DNA from: Maribacter polysaccharolyticus
Lineage (GTDB): Bacteria; Bacteroidota; Bacteroidia; Flavobacteriales; Flavobacteriaceae
Length of the DNA stretch: 64,000 nucleotides
Direction of reading: 5' to 3'
NCBI RefSeq assembly: GCF_028882255.1
Contig: NZ_JARBUY010000002.1
Span: forward strand, 836,663 to 900,662
Below are positions 1 through 7,801 of this stretch, piece by piece (position 1 is the first letter of the stretch; every line of letters starts with the position of its first letter). A model generated the notes under the pieces. That model was given only the letters and a program-made list of their open reading frames with translations, was not told the DNA's origin and did no database searches. The translations under genes were made by a program, and so were the position numbers.

Positions 1-47
1 TATTGGATGGTACCATTACCTGGGATTAATGACTAAAAAATAGGTTT

Positions 48-1055
48 ATGGTAAGATTGGGTTTATGTATTGTTTTTTGTTTTTGGGGAGTGTTCCATAG
101 TTATGCACAGGCCGTAGGTGATAAAGAAACGCTGGTTTACCAAGTACCTTCTGATGCGTATGTTTCCATTACATTACAAACACATCAGGGCTTGCCCCGT
201 TTTGGGGTTCCGAATAGGTATCAGGGGCAAGTTGCCGGACAAAGACAGGGAATGCGGTCCGTTAGAACGGTCCGTGGCAGCGGAAATCCTGAAACTATTG
301 AAAAAAATAGGAATGTTACTTCGGGCAAAATCAATTTCTCCCTATTGGTCGGCTTAAAGTATTTACGGCCGTTTATGGGAGATTTGGATAGGGAACGTTT
401 AACCACATTGACCTCGAATATGTCTGAAAAAGAAGCAAATTCCGCTTTTCTGCAACGGTTTTTGTTGCATAAGTTCGCCCCCAATTTATGTTTGGCCGAA
501 GAATGCAAAAATGCCAACCAAGGCAAGAACGAATTTGAACGGCTTCGTAACTACCGATCATTTGTGGACCACTTTTTAGATCCACTTTTGGATTGGAGTG
601 AAAATATAATGGAGGGTGATGAATTGGTCGCATACCACGTTTCTATACTGAACATTGGCAATAATTATGATTTTGATAAAAAAGGATATACCGTATATCA
701 TTCTTTAGCACTCAACAATATTTTTACCATGAAGCAGGGTATCTTAAATCAAGTGGTGTTCAAACCCGTGAAACCGTTCGAGGTTGCGCTTCAAAACTCC
801 GTAGATAGGAGCAAGACCATTGAATTTTTGCTTCAGCTGGATGAACCAACGGCAGAACGATTTCAAAAAGAGGGCATAAGACGCTTGTATGTAGTAAAAA
901 AAATAAAGGTAAAACGGTCGAATAAGCCCATGGATTCGGCCTCTGCGGTCATAGAATTCAATTATGCGCACGAAAGTGCCGATTTGGAAATTTATACGGA
1001 CGAAGCGCTAAAACAACATTTTAAGACCTTGTCCTTGGCGGACCTAACCAATTAA
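48..1055 (+). CDS. secreted protein of unknown function, tandem paralog 1 of 4
   Basis: 335 aa. I do not recognise a named family. The N-terminus is a signal peptide with a hydrophobic core and a likely cut near SYAQA (about residue 21), so the product is probably periplasmic or outer-membrane associated. It shares a scaffold with the next three genes: an early motif VSITLQTHQGLPRFG, a leucine-rich stretch followed by a D-R/Y-x-x-L-T segment, a central aromatic block (FERLRNYRSFVDHF), a following D-W-S-E segment, and a YDFDKKGY element. Unlike paralogs 2–4 it lacks the WGG motif before the aromatic block. The stop is only 3 nt before the next ATG, so the four genes are probably one transcript. 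The ATG at 48 is chosen because it gives the signal peptide directly. Function is unknown; the coding call is secure. Confidence 0.85.
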   Translation: MVRLGLCIVFCFWGVFHSYAQAVGDKETLVYQVPSDAYVSITLQTHQGLPRFGVPNRYQGQVAGQRQGMRSVRTVRGSGNPETIEKNRNVTSGKINFSLLVGLKYLRPFMGDLDRERLTTLTSNMSEKEANSAFLQRFLLHKFAPNLCLAEECKNANQGKNEFERLRNYRSFVDHFLDPLLDWSENIMEGDELVAYHVSILNIGNNYDFDKKGYTVYHSLALNNIFTMKQGILNQVVFKPVKPFEVALQNSVDRSKTIEFLLQLDEPTAERFQKEGIRRLYVVKKIKVKRSNKPMDSASAVIEFNYAHESADLEIYTDEALKQHFKTLSLADLTN

Positions 1056-1058
1056 ATT

Positions 1059-2090
1059 ATGAAACAGTTCCTATTTATTATAATTACACTTGTGTTCCAT
1101 TTTACGATTTGGGGTCAAGGAAAAGAAAAAGTTTTTGATGCGCCTTCTTCAAACTTTATAGACCTATCACTACAGACCCACAAGGGTAAGTTACGTTTTG
1201 GATTCCAAGATGGGTATTTTTTAAAATCGGATGGCAGCTATGTAAAAGCCAATGAAGCGTCCTACTTTGAAATGGATAAGCGATTCAGCCACAACAATGC
1301 CAGTAGACATGCCTTTACCGAGCTTTTAAAAATTCGGTTCAAAGAAGATATGTTTGCGGCAATGGATAAAGATTATTTCACCGAGCGCACTCAAAACATG
1401 TACGACAAGGAACTGAAATCCTATACCGCACAGCAGCATGTGCTCACCCTGGCGAATGCCCTTTGCACAACGGATCGGGCCATTACGTTTTTTTGCAACT
1501 CCAAAGAAGAGGATTGTATCAAGGTGTTTCCACAGCAGGGGTATTACAATGAACCGCGAAACATAAGGCCTTGGGGAGGAAGGGGGGCTTCGGAGTTTCA
1601 AAAGTTGAGGGCGTACACCTCGTTTGTGAAAAATGATTTTCCCTTGGCTGAAAAATGGTCAAAAACCTTGTATCCCGATAATAAAATTACCGGATATTAC
1701 GTGGCCAAAACGAATTTGGGTACCTATGATTTTAAGGAAGGTGGCTATTGGTTGCATACCCATCAATTTCATAATCAAGGCTTTTTGTTGAGGTGGTTCG
1801 GTCTTCAGCCCAGTAATTCGTCGGAAAGAAAATTGGTGCATCCCAACGGTTCATCCATCCTGTTGAAAATGTCCCCTGAAAAAGCGGAGACCTTTTCGGA
1901 AAACTATCGGCAAATGTTCTTGGTTTTTGAGGTGACCGCATATGTGAACGGACTTGAAAACTATAGGGCCGACCAGCTTAAAAGCACATTTAGCCTAAAC
2001 AGTCCCATTATTGAAATTTATTCCGATGATGGACTCACGAATAGGGTAGCCGAAATCGACATCAATACCATGGTATCCAAAACCAGATAA
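1059..2090 (+). CDS. secreted protein of unknown function, tandem paralog 2 of 4
   Basis: 343 aa with a signal peptide ending near IWGQG (about residue 20). The shared scaffold is clear: IDLSLQTHKGKLRFG in the N-terminal third, a segment IRFKEDMFAAMDKDYFTERTQ-like in the middle, a WGG motif followed by a tyrosine-rich block (KLRAYTSFVKN), a W-S-K-T-L segment, and YDFKEGGYW. The C-terminus ends in a short strand-like EIYSDDGL…EIDINTM element that paralogs 3 and 4 repeat. A cysteine-containing insert (CTTDRAITFFCNSKEEDC) has a counterpart in paralog 3. It sits 3 nt after paralog 1 and 10 nt before paralog 3. No catalytic signature is visible. Confidence 0.85.
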   Translation: MKQFLFIIITLVFHFTIWGQGKEKVFDAPSSNFIDLSLQTHKGKLRFGFQDGYFLKSDGSYVKANEASYFEMDKRFSHNNASRHAFTELLKIRFKEDMFAAMDKDYFTERTQNMYDKELKSYTAQQHVLTLANALCTTDRAITFFCNSKEEDCIKVFPQQGYYNEPRNIRPWGGRGASEFQKLRAYTSFVKNDFPLAEKWSKTLYPDNKITGYYVAKTNLGTYDFKEGGYWLHTHQFHNQGFLLRWFGLQPSNSSERKLVHPNGSSILLKMSPEKAETFSENYRQMFLVFEVTAYVNGLENYRADQLKSTFSLNSPIIEIYSDDGLTNRVAEIDINTMVSKTR

Positions 2091-2100
2091 TAGAAAAGCG

Positions 2101-3261
2101 ATGAAAATCAAAAACACAAAAGCAGGTCTCATTCTACTTTTTGCCATAATGGGTTTCTTAATCCCAAACTCCGTTAACGCCCAATTTTTTAAAAAATTAA
2201 AAAAGAATGTTGAGGACAAGGTGGTGGGGGTTGCCAGTGAAAAATCGGACCAATTTTTAAACGGAGAAACGGAAACTACCGTAAATGATAATGTAAAAAC
2301 AGGAACCGCTACCAAAACAACACAAACCGGAACATTGGTCAAAAGGGAAGAACCGAGCCTTGAAGATCAAAATGTTTTAAGGTTCAAGGCACCATCCAAA
2401 GACTTCAGGGATGTTGTAATACAGGCATATAACGGCTTGCCAAGATATGGTGAACTCCACTTTCAAAGGGGTACAAATACCTTGTTTACCAATAAGGCCT
2501 ATAAAGCCCTTTTAGAGTTGAAATTTTTAGAGGATACTTTTAAGGATATGGATCGGTCGAAACTGACCGAACATCAAAATATGACAGGTGACCTTAGCAA
2601 AAAGAATTCTGAATTTGCCCAGAATCTTTTATTGACCCTTGGGAGGGAAACCTTATCGGATGAAAAACTCCACGAATATTTTTGTGATTCCGAAGAAAAA
2701 TCACCCTGTAATTTTTATAATCCGTCAGGGGAGCGAATACATGTTTCGTATTGGGGAGGTACAAGAAATAATGCGTTTGCGCAAAATCGCAGCTATACTA
2801 CCTTCATAAAAAACCATTATGGAACGCTCAAGGAATGGAGCAAGACCTTTTATAAGAATGGTAGTGAAGTTGCCTATTTGGTAACCAAGGCTACGGTAGC
2901 CGATAAGTACGACTTTAAAAACAAAGGGTATTGGATTGGTAATATTCTCAAAATTGGAGGTAATTATATGCTTCATGATTCGAACTTTTTGGCCTACACG
3001 GAGAATGAAAAAAAATTAAAAAACGCTTATAAGAAGATTTTTTTGCCCATGGATGCCAATAGGGCCAAGACCTACAACTTAATGAACCGTTCACCGGTCT
3101 TTGTAGTATTTAAAGTGAGGGTTACCCCAAAAGTAAGTGCGTCAACGCAGATCTTATGGGAATTTGAGTTGGAAAGCACTACCGTTGAATTGTACAAAGA
3201 CATTGCACTTGGCGATAAGTTGGGCGAAGTGGATATAAGAACCGTAACGTTTAAAAATTAA
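2101..3261 (+). CDS. secreted protein of unknown function, tandem paralog 3 of 4
   Basis: 386 aa. Signal peptide ends at VNAQ (about residue 28). Mature N-terminus begins QFFKKLKKNVEDKVVG, a basic amphipathic segment shared almost exactly with paralog 4 and absent from paralogs 1 and 2, followed by a Thr-rich low-complexity linker (about residues 57–80). The common scaffold then follows: VVIQAYNGLPRYG, KFLEDTFKDMDRSKLTE, a WGG plus aromatic block, a W-S-K-T-F segment, YDFKNKGYW, and the C-terminal VELYKDIALGDKLGEVDI element. Paralogs 3 and 4 therefore look like a more recent duplication of a longer form. Function unknown. Confidence 0.85.
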   Translation: MKIKNTKAGLILLFAIMGFLIPNSVNAQFFKKLKKNVEDKVVGVASEKSDQFLNGETETTVNDNVKTGTATKTTQTGTLVKREEPSLEDQNVLRFKAPSKDFRDVVIQAYNGLPRYGELHFQRGTNTLFTNKAYKALLELKFLEDTFKDMDRSKLTEHQNMTGDLSKKNSEFAQNLLLTLGRETLSDEKLHEYFCDSEEKSPCNFYNPSGERIHVSYWGGTRNNAFAQNRSYTTFIKNHYGTLKEWSKTFYKNGSEVAYLVTKATVADKYDFKNKGYWIGNILKIGGNYMLHDSNFLAYTENEKKLKNAYKKIFLPMDANRAKTYNLMNRSPVFVVFKVRVTPKVSASTQILWEFELESTTVELYKDIALGDKLGEVDIRTVTFKN

Positions 3262-3264
3262 GAA

Positions 3265-4524
3265 ATGGGATTTATTTGGACCAAAAGTATGGTATGGGCA
3301 ATAACCGGTGTTTTGTTGTTGGGGTTTTCCCAACCGATCAGGGGGCAGTTTTTTAAAAAGCTAAAACAACAAGCTGAAGAAAAACTTCTTGACAAAGCCA
3401 GTGACGAAGTAGATGATATATTCAAAGGAAACAAGAATCCGGAGATGGAAGGGGATGTAGAAGAGACGGGTACGATTATAGGTAATGAAGTTAAATCCGG
3501 GCAACATACTTCTGTACAGGAAACCATAGCCACCTACAATGAAGCGGATTACCTGGTATATAAATCGCCAGATCCAGCCTTTCATGATATTTACATTCAA
3601 AAATACGAGGGGTTACCACGATTTGGGTCTTGTGATTTTTATTCCATGCCCAGCAATCCCAAAAGGCCCGAGATGACTCCCGAGGCCAATGAAAAAAGGA
3701 AAAAAATGCAATTGGGTTATGCCGCATTTATGCAATTGGTGCGAATACATACGCTAAAGGACCATTTTGAGGTAATGGATAGAACAGCACTTACGCCCAT
3801 AAGTAAACCCTTGGTAGAGGAAGAGGTTAAATCAAATCAAGCTCAAAAAATCCTGTTGGATTTTGCATTCTTAATGGGTACGGATGCCTTGAAAAAGGAG
3901 TATTTTATGAACGATTGGACCGGGACCGGTAATAGTGCCATTGTGCCCAAATGGGGTGGTCAAAATTCCGATGATTTTACCGAGAATGAAAAATATGTGG
4001 CGTTTGTAGAAAAATACCTGGATAAAATACTGCAGTGGAGCCGAACATTTTTTAATAAAGGATCAGAGGATTTTCAGTTTGTGGTACCCTTGGAATTCAA
4101 AGGCCAGTATGATTTTGATAATAACGGATTTTGGGTGCAACTTCCCACAAAAAGGCGGTTTAGTTACGGCATGGATTATGGTAGTACGGGAAACAATTAT
4201 TTTTTTGAGTTTCATCCTAAAACGGCTTACGGGCAACAAATCTTAAATAAAACACAACAGGTTGAACATATTAACGCAGAGGTGCTATTTAAAATAGATC
4301 CATCCACAGCCGAGGGGTTGATAAACGATAAAACAAAGAACCCACAAATGGTAATTAAGGTACAGGTTGTTTTTGAAGGGTTTCAACCCGGGAATCCCAC
4401 GATTTATGCCCCTAAATACACCTATCGTTTATTGGACCCTATTATGGAACTCTATTCCGATGTAAGGTTAACTTCAAAAATTGGTGAAATAGATTTAAAC
4501 AATCTCGTTTACAAGGAACAGTAG
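3265..4524 (+). CDS. secreted protein of unknown function, tandem paralog 4 of 4
   Basis: 419 aa, the longest of the four. Signal peptide ends near IRGQ; the mature protein begins QFFKKLKQQAEEKLLD, matching paralog 3. Linker of acidic/Thr residues, then the shared motif IYIQKYEGLPRFG, a segment HTLKDHFEVMDRTALTP, WGG plus aromatic block (EKYVAFVEKYLDKI), W-S-R-T-F-F, YDFDNNGFWVQ, and C-terminal MELYSDVRLTSKIGEIDLNN. It starts 3 nt after the previous stop, so it is the last gene of the four-gene transcript. After it comes almost 1 kb without a convincing gene. Function unknown. Confidence 0.85.
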   Translation: MGFIWTKSMVWAITGVLLLGFSQPIRGQFFKKLKQQAEEKLLDKASDEVDDIFKGNKNPEMEGDVEETGTIIGNEVKSGQHTSVQETIATYNEADYLVYKSPDPAFHDIYIQKYEGLPRFGSCDFYSMPSNPKRPEMTPEANEKRKKMQLGYAAFMQLVRIHTLKDHFEVMDRTALTPISKPLVEEEVKSNQAQKILLDFAFLMGTDALKKEYFMNDWTGTGNSAIVPKWGGQNSDDFTENEKYVAFVEKYLDKILQWSRTFFNKGSEDFQFVVPLEFKGQYDFDNNGFWVQLPTKRRFSYGMDYGSTGNNYFFEFHPKTAYGQQILNKTQQVEHINAEVLFKIDPSTAEGLINDKTKNPQMVIKVQVVFEGFQPGNPTIYAPKYTYRLLDPIMELYSDVRLTSKIGEIDLNNLVYKEQ

Positions 4525-4750
4525 ACCTCCCTATGTGATAAATTACCAGGCGTAGTTCGTACAAAGGAAGCAGGATTGCACAACCAAAATACGGATGGAT
4601 CTTAAAAGATTCACAATCAAATCACTTAGTCATGATCTGTAATGGATACTTGGAAAGAGTTCTTTCGCTACTGATGGTTTTTGATAAGTAATAGAAACAG
4701 TTTGGACAAAAAAATACCGCATGTAAAGTTTTTGGGATTTTCTTAGTTGA

Positions 4751-4860
4751 TGACCTGGCTGGGGCGCTAACGAAATTTTTCCTCCGCAATGAGAATAAGG
4801 CAATTCCTGATTATGAATTCCCATGTTGACGATTTGTGAGCTACTTATGATATAACTTGT
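4751..4860. repeat. tRNA-3'-end-like repeat element, copy A
   Basis: Begins TGACCTGGCTGGGG at 4751, which on the minus strand is the acceptor/T-stem 3' side of a tRNA (…CCCCAGCCAGGTCA). Seventy-one bases later comes CATGTTGACGATTTGTGA (4822–4839), followed by TACTTATGATATAA. The same two blocks occur at 20378 and 20450, 72 bases apart, in the same orientation; the bases between them differ. This copy has lost the T-loop (the second copy keeps TTCGAGC). Probably a decayed integration-site remnant; what it derives from is inference. Confidence 0.55.
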
Positions 4861-5456
4861 TATAAAAGCTTTCATTTTATGAACATTTTTCTAAAAATCC
4901 AGATAGTTATCTGGAGCATATTTGTCCAAATAAAAGAAAGGAATAGGGAATAATATTGTTGTATTTTAGTAACACCCCTTTTATAGGATTAAGGAAGAGT
5001 ATTTACCATTTTTCCGAGGACGAGCATTCAATACAATCAAGCGGCTATAAGCTTTTAAGATGGAAGTTTTTCAATTGCCAATAATTATAGGCTTACAGAA
5101 AGTCGAGAACATTGGATGGTGATCAATGAAGTTTAGCATGTTACTGTATCGGAAACAGCCCGTCAATGTTAAATGATAGCGGAATTATAGAGGGAGGTAG
5201 GCGGGCATATTTAATGATCAAATACGTTCACCATTGCAACCGTAATGGGATAACGGAAAATCCTCATGCCGATTTTGGACTTCCACTATTGGTTTATGGT
5301 AATATTTTATAAAATAACATTGTGGATTATGCTCCACTAAACCGAGTGAATACTTAAGTTTCCAAATCAGGTGTACAACCCAATAACCTATACATAGTAT
5401 ACCCAGTCGATTCAACTTCAACAAACAAGTATTCCGGAATTATCTTTTTAAGCAAA

Positions 5457-5503
5457 TCTTAAGAAAGTCCTAAGTAAATTCTAAATTTAAAGTGTAACTT
5501 TTG
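5457..5503 (+). promoter_or_regulatory. response-regulator binding repeats and promoter of the two-component operon
   Basis: Three contiguous 11-bp direct repeats: TCTTAAGAAAG (5457), TCCTAAGTAAA (5468), TTCTAAATTTA (5479). They are followed 5 bases later by TAACTTTTG (5495–5503), close to the Bacteroidetes −7 box TAnnTTTG. The first repeat and its flank (AAGC-A/G-AATCTTAAGAAAGT) recur in front of the RND pump at 7728. Tandem ~11-bp direct repeats are the usual target of OmpR-family regulators, so autoregulation is inferred. The box lies only 4 bases before the ATG, which implies a very short leader. Confidence 0.65.
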
Positions 5504-5507
5504 TATC

Positions 5508-6176
5508 ATGCATATTTTAATAGTGGAAGACGAACCGGGCATTTTTAATTTTCTCAAACAAGGTTTGGAAGAAGAGTCGTATATGGTCACTATCGCAGAA
5601 GACGGTCACAAAGGTTTGAATTTGGCGCTATCCGGAGATTATGACCTATTGCTATTGGATTGGATGGTCCCTGGAATAAGCGGTATTGAAATATGCCGGC
5701 AGTTCAGGAAGGAGTTTAAAGATACCCCGGTTATTTTTTTAACAGCAAAGGACACCGTGGACGAAACGATATTCGGATTGCAATCCGGGGCCAATGACTA
5801 TATAAAAAAACCGTTCCATTTTGAAGAGCTTTTAGAACGTATAAAAGTCCAACTAAGACCGAAATCAGGTGAACATTCCATTTTTAAATTAGGGGAAATC
5901 ACCCTTAATACAAGTACACATCGGGTTCTGAAAAACGATGAAGAAGTTAGCCTAACCCAGAAAGAATTTGCCTTGCTCGAATACTTAATTCGAAATAAGG
6001 GAAGGGTCTGCAGCAGGACTCGAATTATTGAAAGTGTTTGGGACATCCATTTTGAATATAATACCGGGGTCATCGATGTATATATCAATGCCTTGCGTAA
6101 AAAGTTGCAAATGGAGGGAGATGGGAATTATATTCAAACAATCCGGGGGATAGGATATATGGCAAAAGAACTATGA
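5508..6176 (+). CDS. OmpR/PhoB-family response regulator (CusR/CopR type)
   Basis: 222 aa, full length for the family. Receiver domain at residues 1–115 with the acidic pocket E7/D8/E9, phospho-acceptor D51 (in LLLLDWMVPG), T79 in FLTA and K101 in YIKKPF. Winged-helix DNA-binding domain at about 125–220 (SLTQKEFALLEYL, then VIDVYINALRKKL and IQTIRGIGYM). It overlaps the downstream kinase gene by 4 nt (ATGA), so the pair is translationally coupled. The position just upstream of a heavy-metal RND pump, and the shared 11-bp repeats in front of both transcripts, point to control of metal efflux; the inducing metal cannot be read from sequence. Confidence 0.95.
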   Translation: MHILIVEDEPGIFNFLKQGLEEESYMVTIAEDGHKGLNLALSGDYDLLLLDWMVPGISGIEICRQFRKEFKDTPVIFLTAKDTVDETIFGLQSGANDYIKKPFHFEELLERIKVQLRPKSGEHSIFKLGEITLNTSTHRVLKNDEEVSLTQKEFALLEYLIRNKGRVCSRTRIIESVWDIHFEYNTGVIDVYINALRKKLQMEGDGNYIQTIRGIGYMAKEL

Positions 6177-7546
6177 ATTTGAGTTTTAGAAACAGAATTG
6201 CCCTCCATTACATGATCGCCACGGCCATAATCATGGCCGTTACATTTACGGTTGTGTATTTTGTAGTCCAGAGGACCGTATACGAAAATCTGGATAACGA
6301 CCTTACTTTCGAAGCGGAAAAACATACTGAGGAAATAACAATAGTAGGAGACAGTATAAAGATAAAAAATAAGGAGGAGTGGGCAGAAAGAGAGCACTTG
6401 GAAGTACAGATAAACCCTGTTTTTATCCAAATATTGGATAAAAATGGGAAATTTATGGACAATTCCCCTAACCTGAAAAATGATGTCCTCGCTTACAATC
6501 CTGAGCAAAAGTTTGGCGGCCACTTTAACGAAACCCTAAACAATAGGGCCATCCGACAAGTCCAAATCCCTATCGAGCAAAACGGAAAGATCAAAGGTTT
6601 TATTCTAGCGGCCATGTCCTTGGAATCCTCAAATATGGTATTGTTGAACTTAAGGAATGTATTGTTTTTTTCCTATCTGGTTCTCTTGGCGGGTTTATAT
6701 TATATTTCACGATTTATAGCGGGAAGAAGTATAATACCGGTAAAGGTTATCACGCAAACCACCAATAGGATCACCAAGAATAATTTGAATGAGCGGGTAA
6801 TTCTTCCTCAAAATAAGGATGAACTTTACGATTTATCCTCTGGTATAAATCAATTACTACAACGTATTGAGAATACAGTTGAGCGGGAGCGACAATTTAC
6901 TTCGGATGCTTCCCACGAATTACGAACCCCCCTTTCCACATTAAGGGGGACATTGGAAGTGTTGATACGTAAGCCTAGGGAACGGGAAGAATATGAGGGG
7001 AAGATAAAATTCAGCCTCACCGAAATTGACCGGATGTCGGACACACTGGAACAACTTTTGTTATTGGCCAGGTTGGATAACGATTCGAAAGCATCAAAAG
7101 AAACTTCGATTCCGCTACCAACGTTGATCGATGAAATACTCTCACGGCAAAAAAAAGCCATAACGGATAAGGGACTCTCAATAGCTTTTCACAACGAAGT
7201 TTCACAAGAGCAAATAGTGCCCGGATACTATACCAACTTAATTTTGGAAAATATCATAGGTAATGCCATTAAATATTCCAGAAAGGACACTACACTCCAA
7301 ATTATCATTACGGAATCCGATGCTGTGTTAATCTGCAAGGTCGTAGATGAGGGTATCGGGATAAAAAAAGAGGATTTGGACAACGTTTTTAACCACTTCT
7401 TCCGATCGGATGCCCTTGATCATAAAAGCATACCGGGAAATGGTCTAGGTCTATCCATAGCAAAAAAGGCCGCCGATGCCATCGGTGCAAGTATCGAAGT
7501 TGAAAGCGAAATGGGCCAAAGTACAACCTTCATAATTCGGTTTTAA
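6173..7546 (+). CDS. sensor histidine kinase of the metal-efflux two-component system
   Basis: 457 aa. TM1 at about residues 13–33, periplasmic sensor domain about 34–160, TM2 about 163–183, then a HAMP-like linker. HisKA dimerization domain with the phospho-acceptor H248 in SDASHELRTPL. HATPase domain with N box (ENIIGNAIKY), G1 box (DEGIGI), F box (NHFFRSD) and G2 box (GNGLGLSIAKK). Translationally coupled to the response regulator. The periplasmic domain has no obvious Cys/His metal cluster; acidic and His residues are scattered (H51, H75, H117). Partner of the regulator at 5508; the ligand is inferred to be a metal ion only from context. Confidence 0.93.
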   Translation: MNLSFRNRIALHYMIATAIIMAVTFTVVYFVVQRTVYENLDNDLTFEAEKHTEEITIVGDSIKIKNKEEWAEREHLEVQINPVFIQILDKNGKFMDNSPNLKNDVLAYNPEQKFGGHFNETLNNRAIRQVQIPIEQNGKIKGFILAAMSLESSNMVLLNLRNVLFFSYLVLLAGLYYISRFIAGRSIIPVKVITQTTNRITKNNLNERVILPQNKDELYDLSSGINQLLQRIENTVERERQFTSDASHELRTPLSTLRGTLEVLIRKPREREEYEGKIKFSLTEIDRMSDTLEQLLLLARLDNDSKASKETSIPLPTLIDEILSRQKKAITDKGLSIAFHNEVSQEQIVPGYYTNLILENIIGNAIKYSRKDTTLQIIITESDAVLICKVVDEGIGIKKEDLDNVFNHFFRSDALDHKSIPGNGLGLSIAKKAADAIGASIEVESEMGQSTTFIIRF

Positions 7547-7727
7547 GCCGATCCGTACGGATATTTCAGATAACTGCAAGGTTTCTGTTTGCATCCGATA
7601 AAGGATAAATACCCCCCTTGGATCGCAATGGTAAGTACAATCAAAGGTGTTTTTTGGGATTAATAAGGCCAATGCTTACGGTCAGGACATTTCTTCATTC
7701 GGTTCAAGGGCTCCATTTTTAAGCGAA

Positions 7728-7774
7728 TCTTAAGAAAGTACTTAGAATACATTTAGATACCCCTTCTACATTTG
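7728..7774 (+). promoter_or_regulatory. promoter and response-regulator repeats of the RND pump
   Basis: Three 11-bp direct repeats TCTTAAGAAAG (7728), TACTTAGAATA (7739), CATTTAGATAC (7750), then a perfect Bacteroidetes −7 box TACATTTG at 7767–7774. The repeat-to-box distance (6 bases) nearly equals that at the regulator promoter (5 bases). The ATG of the pump at 7802 lies 27 bases beyond the box. Confidence 0.7.
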
Positions 7775-7801
7775 GTCTATCATTTTTATAAACCAAGAAT
7801 A

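Larger units (their letters stand above)
4525..5507. other. long intergenic region; no convincing gene
   Basis: About 980 bases. Short open frames on the minus strand are not supported by composition, start sites or recognisable motifs. Contents I can support: the first copy of a tRNA-3'-end-like repeat element (4751–4860), the 11-bp direct repeats in front of the response regulator (5457–5489), and a TAACTTTTG promoter-like box at 5495–5503. The rest is AT-rich and featureless to me. Confidence 0.6.

Noticed and set aside
1..47. Short in-frame codons ending in TAA/TAG before the first gene, perhaps the end of an upstream gene
   Set aside because: Fewer than ten codons are inside the window in each frame, so no product or even frame can be chosen.
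4630..5424. Two minus-strand open frames (81 and 68 aa) in the gap after the paralog cluster
   Set aside because: They run across the repeat element and AT-rich sequence, show no domain or codon pattern and have no neighbours in an operon.
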